64,000 bases of DNA from Haloprofundus halophilus (GTDB lineage: Archaea; Halobacteriota; Halobacteria; Halobacteriales; Haloferacaceae), in assembly GCF_003439925.1 (NCBI RefSeq), contig NZ_QQRR01000003.1, positions 62,001 through 126,000 on the forward strand. Reading direction: 5' to 3'. Numbering within the stretch: the stretch's first letter is position 1; each line of letters starts with the position of its first letter. The position numbers and the translations under genes are program-made. The notes under the pieces are model-generated. The model was not told the DNA's origin, ran no database searches, and worked only from the letters and a program-made list of their open reading frames with translations. Shown one piece after another: positions 25,671 to 34,776 of this stretch.

Positions 25671-25767
25671 TCAGAAAATCACTCTCCACTTCCAAAGAGT
25701 CGCTTTGTCTGCCCCCCGCAACGGCGCTAACCCTGATTTCTCATCATCACTCACGTGTTGGCTCTCC
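25671..25767 (-). pseudogene. C-terminal fragment of a second PrimPol-like gene
   Basis: Minus-strand frame reads EESQHVSDDEKSGLAPLRGA then DKATLWKWRVIF and TGA. This parallels the end of the PrimPol at 28072 (AESQHVSNDGEPGSASLWRR). The rest of the gene is absent. It marks a past recombination or a deleted replication module. Confidence 0.5.
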
Positions 25768-25862
25768 TCTTGGCTCATACCCGGCGGTTAGCAAGATATT
25801 CGATATCGCCAGTCATGTATGGCGAAGCAGAAAGTTCGACGCCTCTGCAAAAAGCTTTAGAA

Positions 25863-25902
25863 CAGTGAGGGAAGCCCACGACTGTAGTCGTGGGAGAAGT
25901 CA
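25863..25902 (+). repeat. Solo IS200/IS605-type end, near-identical to 41871-41910
   Basis: CAGTGAGGGAAGCCCACGAC, one variable base, TAGTCGTGGGAGAAGTCA. The 40-bp block differs from 41871-41910 at one position. It carries the hairpin CCCACGACT/AGTCGTGGG and stands 1 bp before the stop of the ATPase gene. Confidence 0.6.
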
Positions 25903-27315
25903 TTAGTCGGTTCTACGCTCGAGAACGGTAACGATATCGGACAGATTGAAGAGACAAAGATCATCACGCTCGTCTGCAGCCTCCTCGACCGAGCGTTTGA
26001 ACCCAGAACGGCTGAACAAGGCGAATTCATACGCTGGCTCACCACCTCCGATGGGTGTCCAGTCGATATGCTCCACGTCGTCTTCGAGATCCGTGAGCAC
26101 GTCATAACCGAGGGGGGTGGTGGTGAATTTCGCTTCGCCAGCGATTAGCGTTGACTCGTCAGTTGGTGCGACGACATCTACCTCTCGGCCCTTGTACCAC
26201 CACTGGCTTGGCACCTGTGTGAGCTGGTAGTTTGAGTAGAGCGCCGGCACTGCCTGGTGACAGAGCGATTCGAACGTTTCGCTGACGAAGTCGGGCAACT
26301 CCGGTTCGATGAGATCCGCGTAGGCATTCTCGCCGTAGAGTTCGTACTGTCCCCCGCGGCCGTAGAGATAGCGGAAGTAAAACCGGAACACGGGATCCCG
26401 AATCTGGTATCGCGTTCGCTTGCTGCGTGCCGGGTCAGCGAGTGCTGGATGGTGTTTCTCGATGATCTGGAGTGTTTCCAGCCGGTCGAAGTAGTACGAC
26501 GTGTTCGTGCTCTCGATGCCGGCTCCCTGGGCGATCTCGTTTCGACTGCGGTTCCCGCTGGCCATCGATTCCAGTACAGAAAAATACGTGTTTACCTCGT
26601 TGAGCTCCATCTGGAGGACGGTTTCGGGCTCGTCGTGGAGTGGGCCATCCGGGTCGCACAAAAGCCGCATGATATTCTCTCCGAAGCTCTGTGATGAATC
26701 GAGCGGGCTGAGATATCGGGGTGTGCCGCCGAAGACGCCGTATACAAACACCCGTTCTTCGGAACCGTACGTTGGCACGAACTTTTGGATAGAACGAAAC
26801 GGCAGCTGGGTGAGTTCGAGGCGGCCATTCGGAGTCTGGGACACTCGGCCGTAGAGTGGCGCACCGCCATCGAGGACGTGGGTATGAATCATGCCGATTG
26901 CAGAGCCTGTGAGTACGAGCGTCGCCTGACTCTCGTCGACAGCTGTATCCCACAGGTGTTGAATGACCGACGGAAGCCCTTCGTTCGATTCAATGAGGTA
27001 CGGGAATTCGTCGATGACGATGATGGCGTCTCTATCGGTGAGGTACGTTAAGAGCGGTTCCCATTCCTCTTTGACGGCCGTGATGTCTGGATAGGTCGTC
27101 GCTGCTGCCTCGACGAATCGCCTGAGCTGTGTCGTCGCTGTTCCTTGAACTGCCTGATAGTACACGGCATCGTCGCGGTCGGCAATCGATTGGCGGACGA
27201 GTTCGCTCTTGCCGATCTGGCGGCGCCCATAGATGATTGCGAGTTCTGCAGCGTCACTCTCATAGAGGGCCTGCAACCGATCGAGTTCATCGACACGATT
27301 GACGAACTGGTCCAT
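25903..27315 (-). CDS. Archaeal ATPase with DUF234-like C-terminal nuclease-type domain
   Basis: 470 residues. STAND/MNG-like P-loop ATPase: Walker A YGRRQIGKSELVRQS (~29-43), Walker B AIIVIDEFPYLIE (~95-107), sensor LVLTGSAIGMIHTH. A winged helix follows (~265-300), then RYQIRDPVFRFYFRYLYGRG and a C-terminal DUF234 part with EVDVVAPTDE and IAGEAKFTTTPLGYD, resembling a PD-(D/E)xK nuclease core. This family is widespread in archaea and may act in mobile-element or defence contexts; function not established. Confidence 0.85.
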   Translation of the reverse strand: MDQFVNRVDELDRLQALYESDAAELAIIYGRRQIGKSELVRQSIADRDDAVYYQAVQGTATTQLRRFVEAAATTYPDITAVKEEWEPLLTYLTDRDAIIVIDEFPYLIESNEGLPSVIQHLWDTAVDESQATLVLTGSAIGMIHTHVLDGGAPLYGRVSQTPNGRLELTQLPFRSIQKFVPTYGSEERVFVYGVFGGTPRYLSPLDSSQSFGENIMRLLCDPDGPLHDEPETVLQMELNEVNTYFSVLESMASGNRSRNEIAQGAGIESTNTSYYFDRLETLQIIEKHHPALADPARSKRTRYQIRDPVFRFYFRYLYGRGGQYELYGENAYADLIEPELPDFVSETFESLCHQAVPALYSNYQLTQVPSQWWYKGREVDVVAPTDESTLIAGEAKFTTTPLGYDVLTDLEDDVEHIDWTPIGGGEPAYEFALFSRSGFKRSVEEAADERDDLCLFNLSDIVTVLERRTD

Positions 27316-27370
27316 ACTCCCAGTCGTGGTGGGAGATACATACGTGTTCCGAAGTTAGGGGTAGAACTAT

Positions 27371-27400
27371 AATAGTTTGAACTCTAATAGTCTGAACTCT
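27371..27400. promoter_or_regulatory. Tandem 15-bp repeats upstream of the ATPase gene
   Basis: AATAGTTTGAACTCT followed immediately by AATAGTCTGAACTCT, one mismatch, then AATTCGG. They begin 56 bp upstream of the ATPase start in an AT-rich region, suggesting an operator. Confidence 0.5.
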
Positions 27401-27467
27401 AATTCGGTGAGCCAATCATTCGAGCTACTACCCACTAAGGCTCCGACAGACATCTCCAAATGTCCCG

Positions 27468-27660
27468 TCAGTCCTCTTGTGAGCGGATTTCGTTAACCTG
27501 CTGCTCAAGCCGGCGGAGGATCTGAACGCGTCCCCGGTTTGCATTCTCGTAGGCAACGCAGGCTTGCAACGTCTCCATGTCGTTGATCGTCACGATACCG
27601 GCGTTGATGAGCCGCGTGTTTGGTGGCTCGAGACGTTTGGCGTAAGACCGCCCGATTCTA
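27468..27660 (-). pseudogene. C-terminal gene fragment
   Basis: Open frame without a start: RLEPPNTRLINAGIVTINDM, then ETLQACVAYENANRGRVQIL and a tail RRLEQQVNEIRSQED. Haloarchaeal composition and a recurrent pattern (DMETLQACVAYENA) that I remember from the ends of longer proteins. A TGA cuts the frame upstream. Broken gene of unknown family. Confidence 0.45.
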
Positions 27661-27766
27661 CAGATTGATCTGATGACTCACTCACTGATGTTCGCCTCCG
27701 CGTTTTTGAAGCGAGAAAAAACGGTTCTAGGTTGACCTGCTTCCGTGACCGGCTATCAGCTGCATG

Positions 27767-28018
27767 TCACGCACTGAGACCCCACTGAACATCGTCTTCG
27801 ACTGCCTGCAGGTCGCGTTCTGCACGTTTGACGCGGTCACGTCTAACGAGTTCAACCGCCGTTTCTCGGTCGATTTCGTCGTTCACGTACCGTAAGAGGA
27901 CGAGGTCTATCCAGAGGTCTTTGACACCGCGTTCTAACGCCTGTTCGAGGATCTCTGACTCGGGGATGTCCCGTGCTTCGGCGATTTCTTGCACCCGTTC
28001 GGTGAGATCCGTGGCCAT
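27767..28018 (-). CDS. Small antitoxin-like (UPF0175/VapB-type) protein
   Basis: 83 residues from ATG 28018. RVQEIAEARDIPESEILEQA then LWIDLVLLRYVNDEIDRETA and VELVRRDRVKRAERDLQAVE: a ribbon-helix-helix-type N-terminus followed by helices, as in small antitoxins that pair with PIN-domain toxins. No PIN gene follows; the fragment downstream is unrelated. Probably an orphan. Confidence 0.5.
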   Translation of the reverse strand: MATDLTERVQEIAEARDIPESEILEQALERGVKDLWIDLVLLRYVNDEIDRETAVELVRRDRVKRAERDLQAVEDDVQWGLSA

Positions 28019-28071
28019 GGCTAGATGATTGCGCTGTGGTAACCTAAACGTCTGTGGGCGCCATCGTGTTG

Positions 28072-29307
28072 TTACTCGGCGTCTGTTCGAAACAGACGCT
28101 TCGTCCGCCTCCACAACGACGCCGATCCTGGCTCCCCATCATTACTCACGTGTTGGCTCTCCGCTTTGCTCACTGACTCAGTATCGTCGTCTGAGAGCTC
28201 CGACTCCAGTCGCTGGACCTCCGCTTCAAGCCATTCGATCCGCTTGTCTTTCCGCTTGATACGCGTCTCCAGTGTTCCCACACGCTCTGCCAACAATCGA
28301 TTCTTCTCACTCACATATGCATCACTACGATCTTCAGAAGCCTTGGGCGACTCCGATGGCTCTGAAACAGACTTAGTCGTCTCTTTCTGCGACGGCGTAT
28401 AGAACTCAGACGTCGTCTGTATCGCACGCTCGATAGTCTTCTCTCCATACGTCGATCCATCAGCGTAGTGCACCTCGTCCCACTTCTCGCGAGTCAACCC
28501 CGACCGACGGAACAGCTGGTCCATCTGGGTCTTGTCGCCGCCGCTCCAGAAGGCCAGCAGACAACACAACGCCATATCCGCTTCTGAGTTGCTGTCGTAT
28601 CCACTCGTATTCCCATTCCACAGTCGATCGAACTTCGCCCCGTTCGAGGCGTTCTTCGCTTTTTCCAGGAGTGTGTCGTCGTCGAGTGACGTGCTAGATG
28701 TAGACTCATCACGTCGTGTAACATCCATAGACCTGTTCGTTGCTTGGGTGGGTGTTTCCTCAGCGATATACTCCCGATGGATTGCTTCGAGAGCGTCTTG
28801 TCGGGTTGCCACCTTGGTTGGCGTCCCTGTCACCCGGTCGCCGGTGACGGTGAAAAAGCGCGCTGTGTCGTAACACTCGATTTTGCCACGTCGGTTGCGT
28901 CCCTCGGGTAATGCGCCTTGAATGAGCACGTGATACCCAGTTCCCGATGGTGAGATTTCGGTATATGAATCCAAGCGCGTGATGATGTCCTGTGCATCGC
29001 CGTCAGTGTCGCCTGTTTCGGGATCACGACAGTCGTCAAGGTCGACGCCGACGATGGGGTCTTCCTCGGTGAACACAAATCCAATTCCATCCGCCCGACC
29101 ATGTTCGAGATACTCGCATGCAGTCTGGAAGTCTGCCCATGTTTCGGGGTCCGTCGACGAGGCGAACGACCCGACGCCTGGGACCACCGGAATTTTCGTT
29201 TTCTTCCCGTCACGTTTCTCCTGTCGCCAACACACCCACTGGGGTCGTTCAGCGAGTTCTTCGGGGATTGATTCCTGTGTCAGAGCTTCGGTAGGTTCGT
29301 CAGTCAT
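28072..29307 (-). CDS. PrimPol (archaeo-eukaryotic primase-type) of NrS-1 polymerase family
   Basis: 411 residues. N-terminal AEP fold: WVCWRQEKRDGKKTKIPVVP, metal-binding DxD in PIVGVDLDDC (Asp ~89 and 91), SPSGTGYHVLIQG with the catalytic His ~126. Middle helical domain with SEADMALCCLLAFWSGGDKT and REKWDEVHYADGSTYGEKTI like the helix-bundle of phage NrS-1 PrimPol. The end (~325-411) is coiled coil. No helicase is fused. Likely the primase-polymerase of the mobile element; the repeat-rich stretch upstream may be its origin. Confidence 0.82.
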   Translation of the reverse strand: MTDEPTEALTQESIPEELAERPQWVCWRQEKRDGKKTKIPVVPGVGSFASSTDPETWADFQTACEYLEHGRADGIGFVFTEEDPIVGVDLDDCRDPETGDTDGDAQDIITRLDSYTEISPSGTGYHVLIQGALPEGRNRRGKIECYDTARFFTVTGDRVTGTPTKVATRQDALEAIHREYIAEETPTQATNRSMDVTRRDESTSSTSLDDDTLLEKAKNASNGAKFDRLWNGNTSGYDSNSEADMALCCLLAFWSGGDKTQMDQLFRRSGLTREKWDEVHYADGSTYGEKTIERAIQTTSEFYTPSQKETTKSVSEPSESPKASEDRSDAYVSEKNRLLAERVGTLETRIKRKDKRIEWLEAEVQRLESELSDDDTESVSKAESQHVSNDGEPGSASLWRRTKRLFRTDAE

Positions 29308-29407
29308 TGGGTGTCTCCTCTCGGAGCTGCGCCCCTTTTGGCGCCAGAAAAAATCTCCCTGGATTCGCTTCGCTCACTTCCAACGGCCTCACCCCCCTCT
29401 ATACTAG

Positions 29408-29606
29408 TTGGTTTTTGCGATGCGGAATTGCAAAAACCGCAAATAGAAGTGCTATATCGCAGTCCTACCGCATATACCGCATTTTCCTGAACGGGTGTCT
29501 CTGATACCGCATAACGATATTGGGTGGAACGCCGCCACGTCTTGCGATTTTGCTGATTTCTCCGCATCGCAAAATCCGTTTGCCGTAACGCACTCTCCGA
29601 ATGCGG
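29408..29606. repeat. Iteron-like TACCGCAT repeats between PrimPol and the coupling ATPase
   Basis: TACCGCAT stands at 29466-29473, 29475-29482 and 29505-29512; TCCGCAT at 29561-29567; the complement ATGCGGT at 29600-29606; weaker copies (AACCGCAA, GATGCGGA) at 29419-29441. The 29308-29647 stretch has no convincing gene, though a 115-codon minus frame crosses it. Repeats beside a primase gene suggest an origin or promoter control region. Confidence 0.55.
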
Positions 29607-29647
29607 TGCAAGCAATGTAGAAGCGTTATACCGTACGATATCGGGAT

Positions 29648-32600
29648 TCATCTGATTTCCTCCAAATCACGGAGTGCAATGCCCAGATAGTAGACTGTGG
29701 ACTCTCCATCTGGGTGCTTCGTCTCCCGTTCAAATTCTATCTGATTACTGAGGCGACGGCCAAACCAACTCCTCGAATCGACAGTTGCACTATGATTCTC
29801 AGCCCACGTTTTGTACCGTTCATAGACCGCTGCTGATTTGACTTCGTTCCCCTCATCGACCACCAAACACTCCTTGGCAAACTGTTCGGCGACGACGTTC
29901 GGATCGTCTCTCCAGCCCGCCTCGATATCAGGGTAAGCTACATCGTCGCTTCCCTCGGATGCAGCTGTCTGTATCTCGGCCTCAGAGCCAAACGATGTAC
30001 TGAGGAGTGTTTCGAGTGGCTTCGTGGAACCGTCCCTATAGGCGACCGGCTCACCGTCCTCACGGAGAATGACGATTGCATAGCTGTCTGTGCCGTATGT
30101 TGGGTTCGTCAACTCCGCTGCTGGGATAAACGGCCGTTTGATTGTCACCCAGTCGGTCTCAAGTGCCGCCTTCGACTCATAGACGTGAACCTCCCCACGC
30201 TCATAGACGAGATACTCCTCCACTGGGTGGTCGTAACTGTAAGTTGCTGGTACACGATCTTTGGTGACTTTGTCCCACTCAGAGACACGAAGATGTTCTG
30301 TGCCACTTCCATCGCGAAGGACAATCTTGTCTCCATCCTTCACCCACACAGAACGCTTAAAGTCGTCGTCTCCGCTTGCTGGTCGGACGGCCGTCACGCC
30401 ACCCTGTTCGGTTGCTCCGCCATTGAACGTCAACGGCGAATCGTGCGTATAGAACCGCGTCTCGCCGTTCGCGAGTTCACGAACCGGAGGTGAGAGGATG
30501 GTCTCAATTCGTTTTGCCCAGTAGGTTTCTGTCTCACCGGGTCGGACGACAAAGAGCGGAACTGCACTCTCCGCTTGAGCCTTCTGGAGGTTCGTGAGGA
30601 CCTTCGCTGGGTTTTCTGGCGTCGTCGTCTCGACTTCGATTGCGAACGGCGCTTCGAGGTCCGGATGGGTCGCTCTCGCGTCCGGTTTCTCACTCCCGTC
30701 TTGCGTGAGAATCGAGACGGTGAATCCCAGCGGTGATAGCGCTTGTTCAATCTCCAAGAGTGCATCATCGTGGTCGCCCCCACCGGCGGACTGCACGTCG
30801 CCTGTGTCGGGTTCGGCTGCTGTTTCACCCGCCTCCGTGAGTCGGATGATGAGTTCGTCGGCCTCGATATCGACCGCGGTATCGAGCAGTCGCGACCGTT
30901 TACGAATCTCGGTGAGTTCCTCGTAGGCCGGTGGCTCAGCCTCGACACGCTCGTACAACGCTCGGAGCGCCTCATCGACGGTCTCGACACTCACCCACTC
31001 GTTGTCTTTGCGAACGCCTTCACGGAGTTGCACACTTCGGACGGTCTTCGCGATGGCGACGTCCAGATCATCAGTAGTGACATCGAGTAACTCTCCAAGT
31101 TCATCTGGCGTTGTCGCTGTCGGCTGACTGTTGTCTCGGGGGACGCCGAACTCCTGCTGTGTCCGCTCGTGTACGCGAGACAGGGCGTCTTGGAACCGCT
31201 GTTCTTCGAACGCCGTCAGTGGCGACTCGCTCTCTGGGTGGCCTGCTGGGATTGGGAGTGGTTTGACGTTGAACGGGTACGGCCCCGTTTCACCAAACGT
31301 CGGACTCGGGAGTTGGGCAATCCATTCACCCCGAGGTAACGACCCAATCCGATTGGCGAACGCTTCGGGGTCCAACTCCTCGTGGGCCATCGCGTTGGCC
31401 AACTCGCGGTCGACCTTGATTTTCCCAACGAGCAACGTCCCGATATTGTTGAGCAGATTGAGGTAGAGGCGTCTCCCACCCTCGGTTTGCATCTGCTCGG
31501 GGAACTGCATCGCCAGTCCCACCGAGAGTCGGAAGCTCCGTCCTTTCTCAAGCATATTGTTGAGGACGTCAGAGGCGGCCACAGACGCGGCCTCGTCGAT
31601 CATGAGGTTAACCACGTAGTCGTTAGGGCGCTGGGTCAGGTCGTCCTCGTGCGTCCGCAGGGCGTCTTCGAGCATCGCGAGGATGAGTCCGGTCAGCAGT
31701 TTCGCCGCCTCGTCACTCAATCCCCCGAGGTCGAACAGGATAATTTGGTTGCTGTCGAGGACCTCTCGCAGATCGAGCTGCTGAGCAGTGTTGTCGAATA
31801 TTCGTTGGAGATTACCGTCCAGCGAAATGTATGCAAGACGGTTGTTAAGCCCGTCAAGCGTTGCTGAGAACGACTGTGCGTCGGTGTTGACCCGCCGACG
31901 GAGTGCGCGCTGGGCAGCGACATCAGTCGTCTTCGGTAAGACTGCTTCATCTGGGTTAGGCGGACCGGCGGCCGCAAGTTGATCAGAAGCGTGCTCGAGT
32001 TGTTCGTGTCCGAAGAAGTCGGTGCTTTCTCGGTAGCTCCCGTTTTCACGGCCGTACTCCTCGTCGAACAGCGCCTTGATGAGCGACTCAATGAGAATCG
32101 GAGAGGTGATTGCGCGTCGAAAGCGGTCCTTCCCCATGACGAGTTCGAGGATTTGTCTGTACTGGTCGGCTTTGCGCTTGACAGCATCCGTCCGCCGAAC
32201 GCCACGCGAGAGTGCTGGACGAAGGTCAAAAAAGGAGAATCCAGGCAGGATATCGGGAAGCGTGAAGCGCAGCACGTTCTCTTCGAGATCTTCCATCCCG
32301 AAGCGGCGACCGTGTGCACGCATGTAATTCTCTGTGAGGCCGTCGCCCTTGTGGTCAAGCACAATAACTGGCCCATCGGTATTGGCGTACGCCGAGAGAA
32401 TATCGTTGAGAAGTGCCTTCGACTTCCCGCCACCCGTTGTTGCCGCCCGGAGGTAGTGTGTGACCAATGACGATGTTGGTATACACACCGACTCGTCTTC
32501 GGGAATGCCGTTCTCATCGATGGCATAGCCAATCTCCATGCCCTCGCGAAGACTCGACATGTGGTCGTGGTGAGGCAGGGGAAGTGAATCCTGACTCTCT

Positions 32601-33652
32601 TGTTCGGAGCGCGTTCGGCGTGATCCCTCAACGCTGAGTTCACTCCCCGAGGGAATAGTGATGAATTGCGTGAGTTCGTGCCCATTACAAACGAAATCTG
32701 GTGTCGTTCGACCCCGGCCCGTAATGAGCTCTCGATCGAGCAGTCGGTCCAGAGTATCGAGTGCGTGGTTTCGTTTTGTGGTTTCACGACGACCATTGTC
32801 CCGAAGCCGTTCACGCTCGACTTCGTAAAAGTCTCCACCAATAGAGTCAAAGACGGTCATCAAATCATCGAGTTGTGCGTCAACCGTCGCCTCGTCAGTA
32901 TCGGCCGGTGGAACAGCGACCGCCTGGAGGTTAACGGTGAACGTTCGTTTCGGATTCTTCGCGCGGATTTCGTCGAGACGTTGCCTCGTATTGTCGCTGA
33001 GAGACTGTTCTTTCTCGGCGAGGCTTCGCGTGTCAATGAAGACGGTGCTGACGGCTTTGTCGATGAGTGTGTCCGTCTGGTTCCGGAGGTCGAGCTTGCG
33101 GCTCTCAGCCGCAGACGACCAATCAGGCTTCCGCTGGAAGAGCACTTGAAAGACGACCGGAGCCTCAATGTCGGAGAGTTCATCGATGAGCGAGACAAGT
33201 GGAAGCGAGGGTCCATCGTCAGAGAGCGATGACTCTCTGTCACCTCGAGTGAGCAGCATCATCCAATCCTTGCGGCGAACGCTCGAACCATTCCACTGCA
33301 CTCCTCGTGGCGACAACTCCTCCTCAGTTACCTCGTCTGTGAGGAATTTCGATTCGAGATTGAAGGATTCACGGGAGATATCGAATGACGACGGATAGAT
33401 TCGCGTGAGGCGTTCCTCAAGCGTCTCAAGGTGTTTCTCGGCTCCGTAGTAGAACTCAACTGGCTCCTCCGCGCCTTCGCTCACGACGAGGAACTCGAAC
33501 GTCGGTGGTGGATTCGAGTGTAAGGGGTTCAGCCGCTGTGTGAGCGAGGACTGCTCGGCTGTGAGCTTGTGCAGACTCTCGATTGCAGTGGGTATCGTGC
33601 TCGTGTGGACTGTTTCGGAGGTGGGCGTCACCCGAATGTATTCACGAGTCAC
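29648..33652 (-). CDS. Large HerA/TraD-like coupling ATPase
   Basis: 1334 residues. N-terminal ~330 residues are alpha/beta with no clear motif; P-loop YLRAATTGGGKSKALLNDIL near 400, RecA-type strand GPVIVLDHKGDGLT, Walker B YVVNLMIDEAASVAASD near 680, and a late motif DPEAFANRIGSLPRGEWIAQ. The C-terminal ~350 residues carry a restriction-like part (FAIEVETTTPENPAKVLTNL) and other domains. Haloarchaeal conjugative elements and plasmids encode such giant VirD4/HerA-type proteins, which probably drive DNA through the secretion channel. Confidence 0.78.
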   Translation of the reverse strand: MTREYIRVTPTSETVHTSTIPTAIESLHKLTAEQSSLTQRLNPLHSNPPPTFEFLVVSEGAEEPVEFYYGAEKHLETLEERLTRIYPSSFDISRESFNLESKFLTDEVTEEELSPRGVQWNGSSVRRKDWMMLLTRGDRESSLSDDGPSLPLVSLIDELSDIEAPVVFQVLFQRKPDWSSAAESRKLDLRNQTDTLIDKAVSTVFIDTRSLAEKEQSLSDNTRQRLDEIRAKNPKRTFTVNLQAVAVPPADTDEATVDAQLDDLMTVFDSIGGDFYEVERERLRDNGRRETTKRNHALDTLDRLLDRELITGRGRTTPDFVCNGHELTQFITIPSGSELSVEGSRRTRSEQESQDSLPLPHHDHMSSLREGMEIGYAIDENGIPEDESVCIPTSSLVTHYLRAATTGGGKSKALLNDILSAYANTDGPVIVLDHKGDGLTENYMRAHGRRFGMEDLEENVLRFTLPDILPGFSFFDLRPALSRGVRRTDAVKRKADQYRQILELVMGKDRFRRAITSPILIESLIKALFDEEYGRENGSYRESTDFFGHEQLEHASDQLAAAGPPNPDEAVLPKTTDVAAQRALRRRVNTDAQSFSATLDGLNNRLAYISLDGNLQRIFDNTAQQLDLREVLDSNQIILFDLGGLSDEAAKLLTGLILAMLEDALRTHEDDLTQRPNDYVVNLMIDEAASVAASDVLNNMLEKGRSFRLSVGLAMQFPEQMQTEGGRRLYLNLLNNIGTLLVGKIKVDRELANAMAHEELDPEAFANRIGSLPRGEWIAQLPSPTFGETGPYPFNVKPLPIPAGHPESESPLTAFEEQRFQDALSRVHERTQQEFGVPRDNSQPTATTPDELGELLDVTTDDLDVAIAKTVRSVQLREGVRKDNEWVSVETVDEALRALYERVEAEPPAYEELTEIRKRSRLLDTAVDIEADELIIRLTEAGETAAEPDTGDVQSAGGGDHDDALLEIEQALSPLGFTVSILTQDGSEKPDARATHPDLEAPFAIEVETTTPENPAKVLTNLQKAQAESAVPLFVVRPGETETYWAKRIETILSPPVRELANGETRFYTHDSPLTFNGGATEQGGVTAVRPASGDDDFKRSVWVKDGDKIVLRDGSGTEHLRVSEWDKVTKDRVPATYSYDHPVEEYLVYERGEVHVYESKAALETDWVTIKRPFIPAAELTNPTYGTDSYAIVILREDGEPVAYRDGSTKPLETLLSTSFGSEAEIQTAASEGSDDVAYPDIEAGWRDDPNVVAEQFAKECLVVDEGNEVKSAAVYERYKTWAENHSATVDSRSWFGRRLSNQIEFERETKHPDGESTVYYLGIALRDLEEIR

Positions 33653-33721
33653 TTGCAGACACCTCTCTGTGCGGACTCTACAATTGGGAGGTTCTCTGGG
33701 CGATGCAGCTGTCGGATTGAG

Positions 33722-34774
33722 TTAGTTGTCGTCATTATTCCGAATACGAAGGATCTCAAGTAGGCGGTCCTGTGCGGCGATACACTTGTCTCGAAATACC
33801 CGGTCGTGGGGCAATCGGGCGATAATGTAGGCAGTGCTCACAGTCGGTGTCAGTGCGGCCAACAGTGGCGTGGTGAACGATGGAAGTGAGGCAGGGGGGC
33901 CGACAAGGAATGATGTGAGTGCAAGGACGAATCCGTATCGGGCGGGAAACTCCCAGAGTTCGCGGCGGGGCTCCCAGACCATCCGAACGAGGTCTAATCG
34001 AAGGGCGTCTTTAATCTGGTACGCAATCCCCAGCGATCCGAGGAACCAGAAGATTCGAGCTCCGAAGCGACGACCGACCGGCGCGTCCCCGGATGCAACG
34101 AGGACGAGTGTAACTGCACCATAGAGCCCGATGACAGAGTAGACCGCGAGTGCGTACCACTTCGGTGGATTCCACTCGCCAGCCCAGCCCGTGGGATCGT
34201 TGCGCTCACGCTCGGCAATGTGAGTGAAGTAGATGACACCGAGCAGGCCAGTGGATGACCAGGCGAGCGTGCGTATCGGTACAGAGCTTACTGCTGTGAG
34301 TGTTGCAATCGACTGGTCGAACCATTGCATGCCGGTATCTAGAGAGACGAAGAGGGCGCCGACCACTGCAGCAATGACGGGAATCAGCAGCAGGGTCCCG
34401 CCGAGGAGTACTCCAAGAACGCCGAGGCGACGCCCGAAAAGGAATCGAGCCGTTGGATCGGTGACGTAGTCCCGGATGGTTTTTGGGAGGAGTCGGATTT
34501 TTCCCTGAATCGAAGTCGGTGGCTGTGGCTGCTCTGCTGCACGCTTTTTTCGAACGGATTCCTTCCAGTCATCACGCTCTTCACAGTCACGACAGAGTAC
34601 GACGTGATTCTCCGCCGTGAAGACGTTATTCTTCAATAGGAGAACGTTAAAATCACCAATATCATGACCATCGACGACTTTTCCACAGACTTCACAGTGA
34701 GAACTCTCTCTTCCCAGAGCCTTCTGAAATGACTCAAACATCTTGTAATCAGGAGGAGGGTTATCGTCTGGCAT
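33722..34774 (-). CDS. Membrane protein with N-terminal zinc ribbon, conjugation block
   Basis: 350 residues. CEVCGKVVDGHDIGDFNVLL with a second pair VVLCRDCEER at ~27-65 forms an HNH-like zinc ribbon; six or so membrane segments follow (~115-320). No catalytic His is evident. Starts 2 bp after the VirB4 stop, so it belongs to the same transcript. Role unknown; perhaps a scaffold of the transfer channel. Confidence 0.65.
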   Translation of the reverse strand: MPDDNPPPDYKMFESFQKALGRESSHCEVCGKVVDGHDIGDFNVLLLKNNVFTAENHVVLCRDCEERDDWKESVRKKRAAEQPQPPTSIQGKIRLLPKTIRDYVTDPTARFLFGRRLGVLGVLLGGTLLLIPVIAAVVGALFVSLDTGMQWFDQSIATLTAVSSVPIRTLAWSSTGLLGVIYFTHIAERERNDPTGWAGEWNPPKWYALAVYSVIGLYGAVTLVLVASGDAPVGRRFGARIFWFLGSLGIAYQIKDALRLDLVRMVWEPRRELWEFPARYGFVLALTSFLVGPPASLPSFTTPLLAALTPTVSTAYIIARLPHDRVFRDKCIAAQDRLLEILRIRNNDDN

Positions 34775-34776
34775 GA

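Noticed and set aside
25726-25790. GCTAACC ... GGTTAGC as a fourth cassette site
   Set aside because: Arms are only seven bases, lack the ACA extension and have a ~50-bp spacer, so it does not match the other three.
29304-29651. 115-codon minus frame across the TACCGCAT repeats
   Set aside because: It follows the repeats, lacks haloarchaeal acidity and has no known motif; the repeats explain the stretch better.
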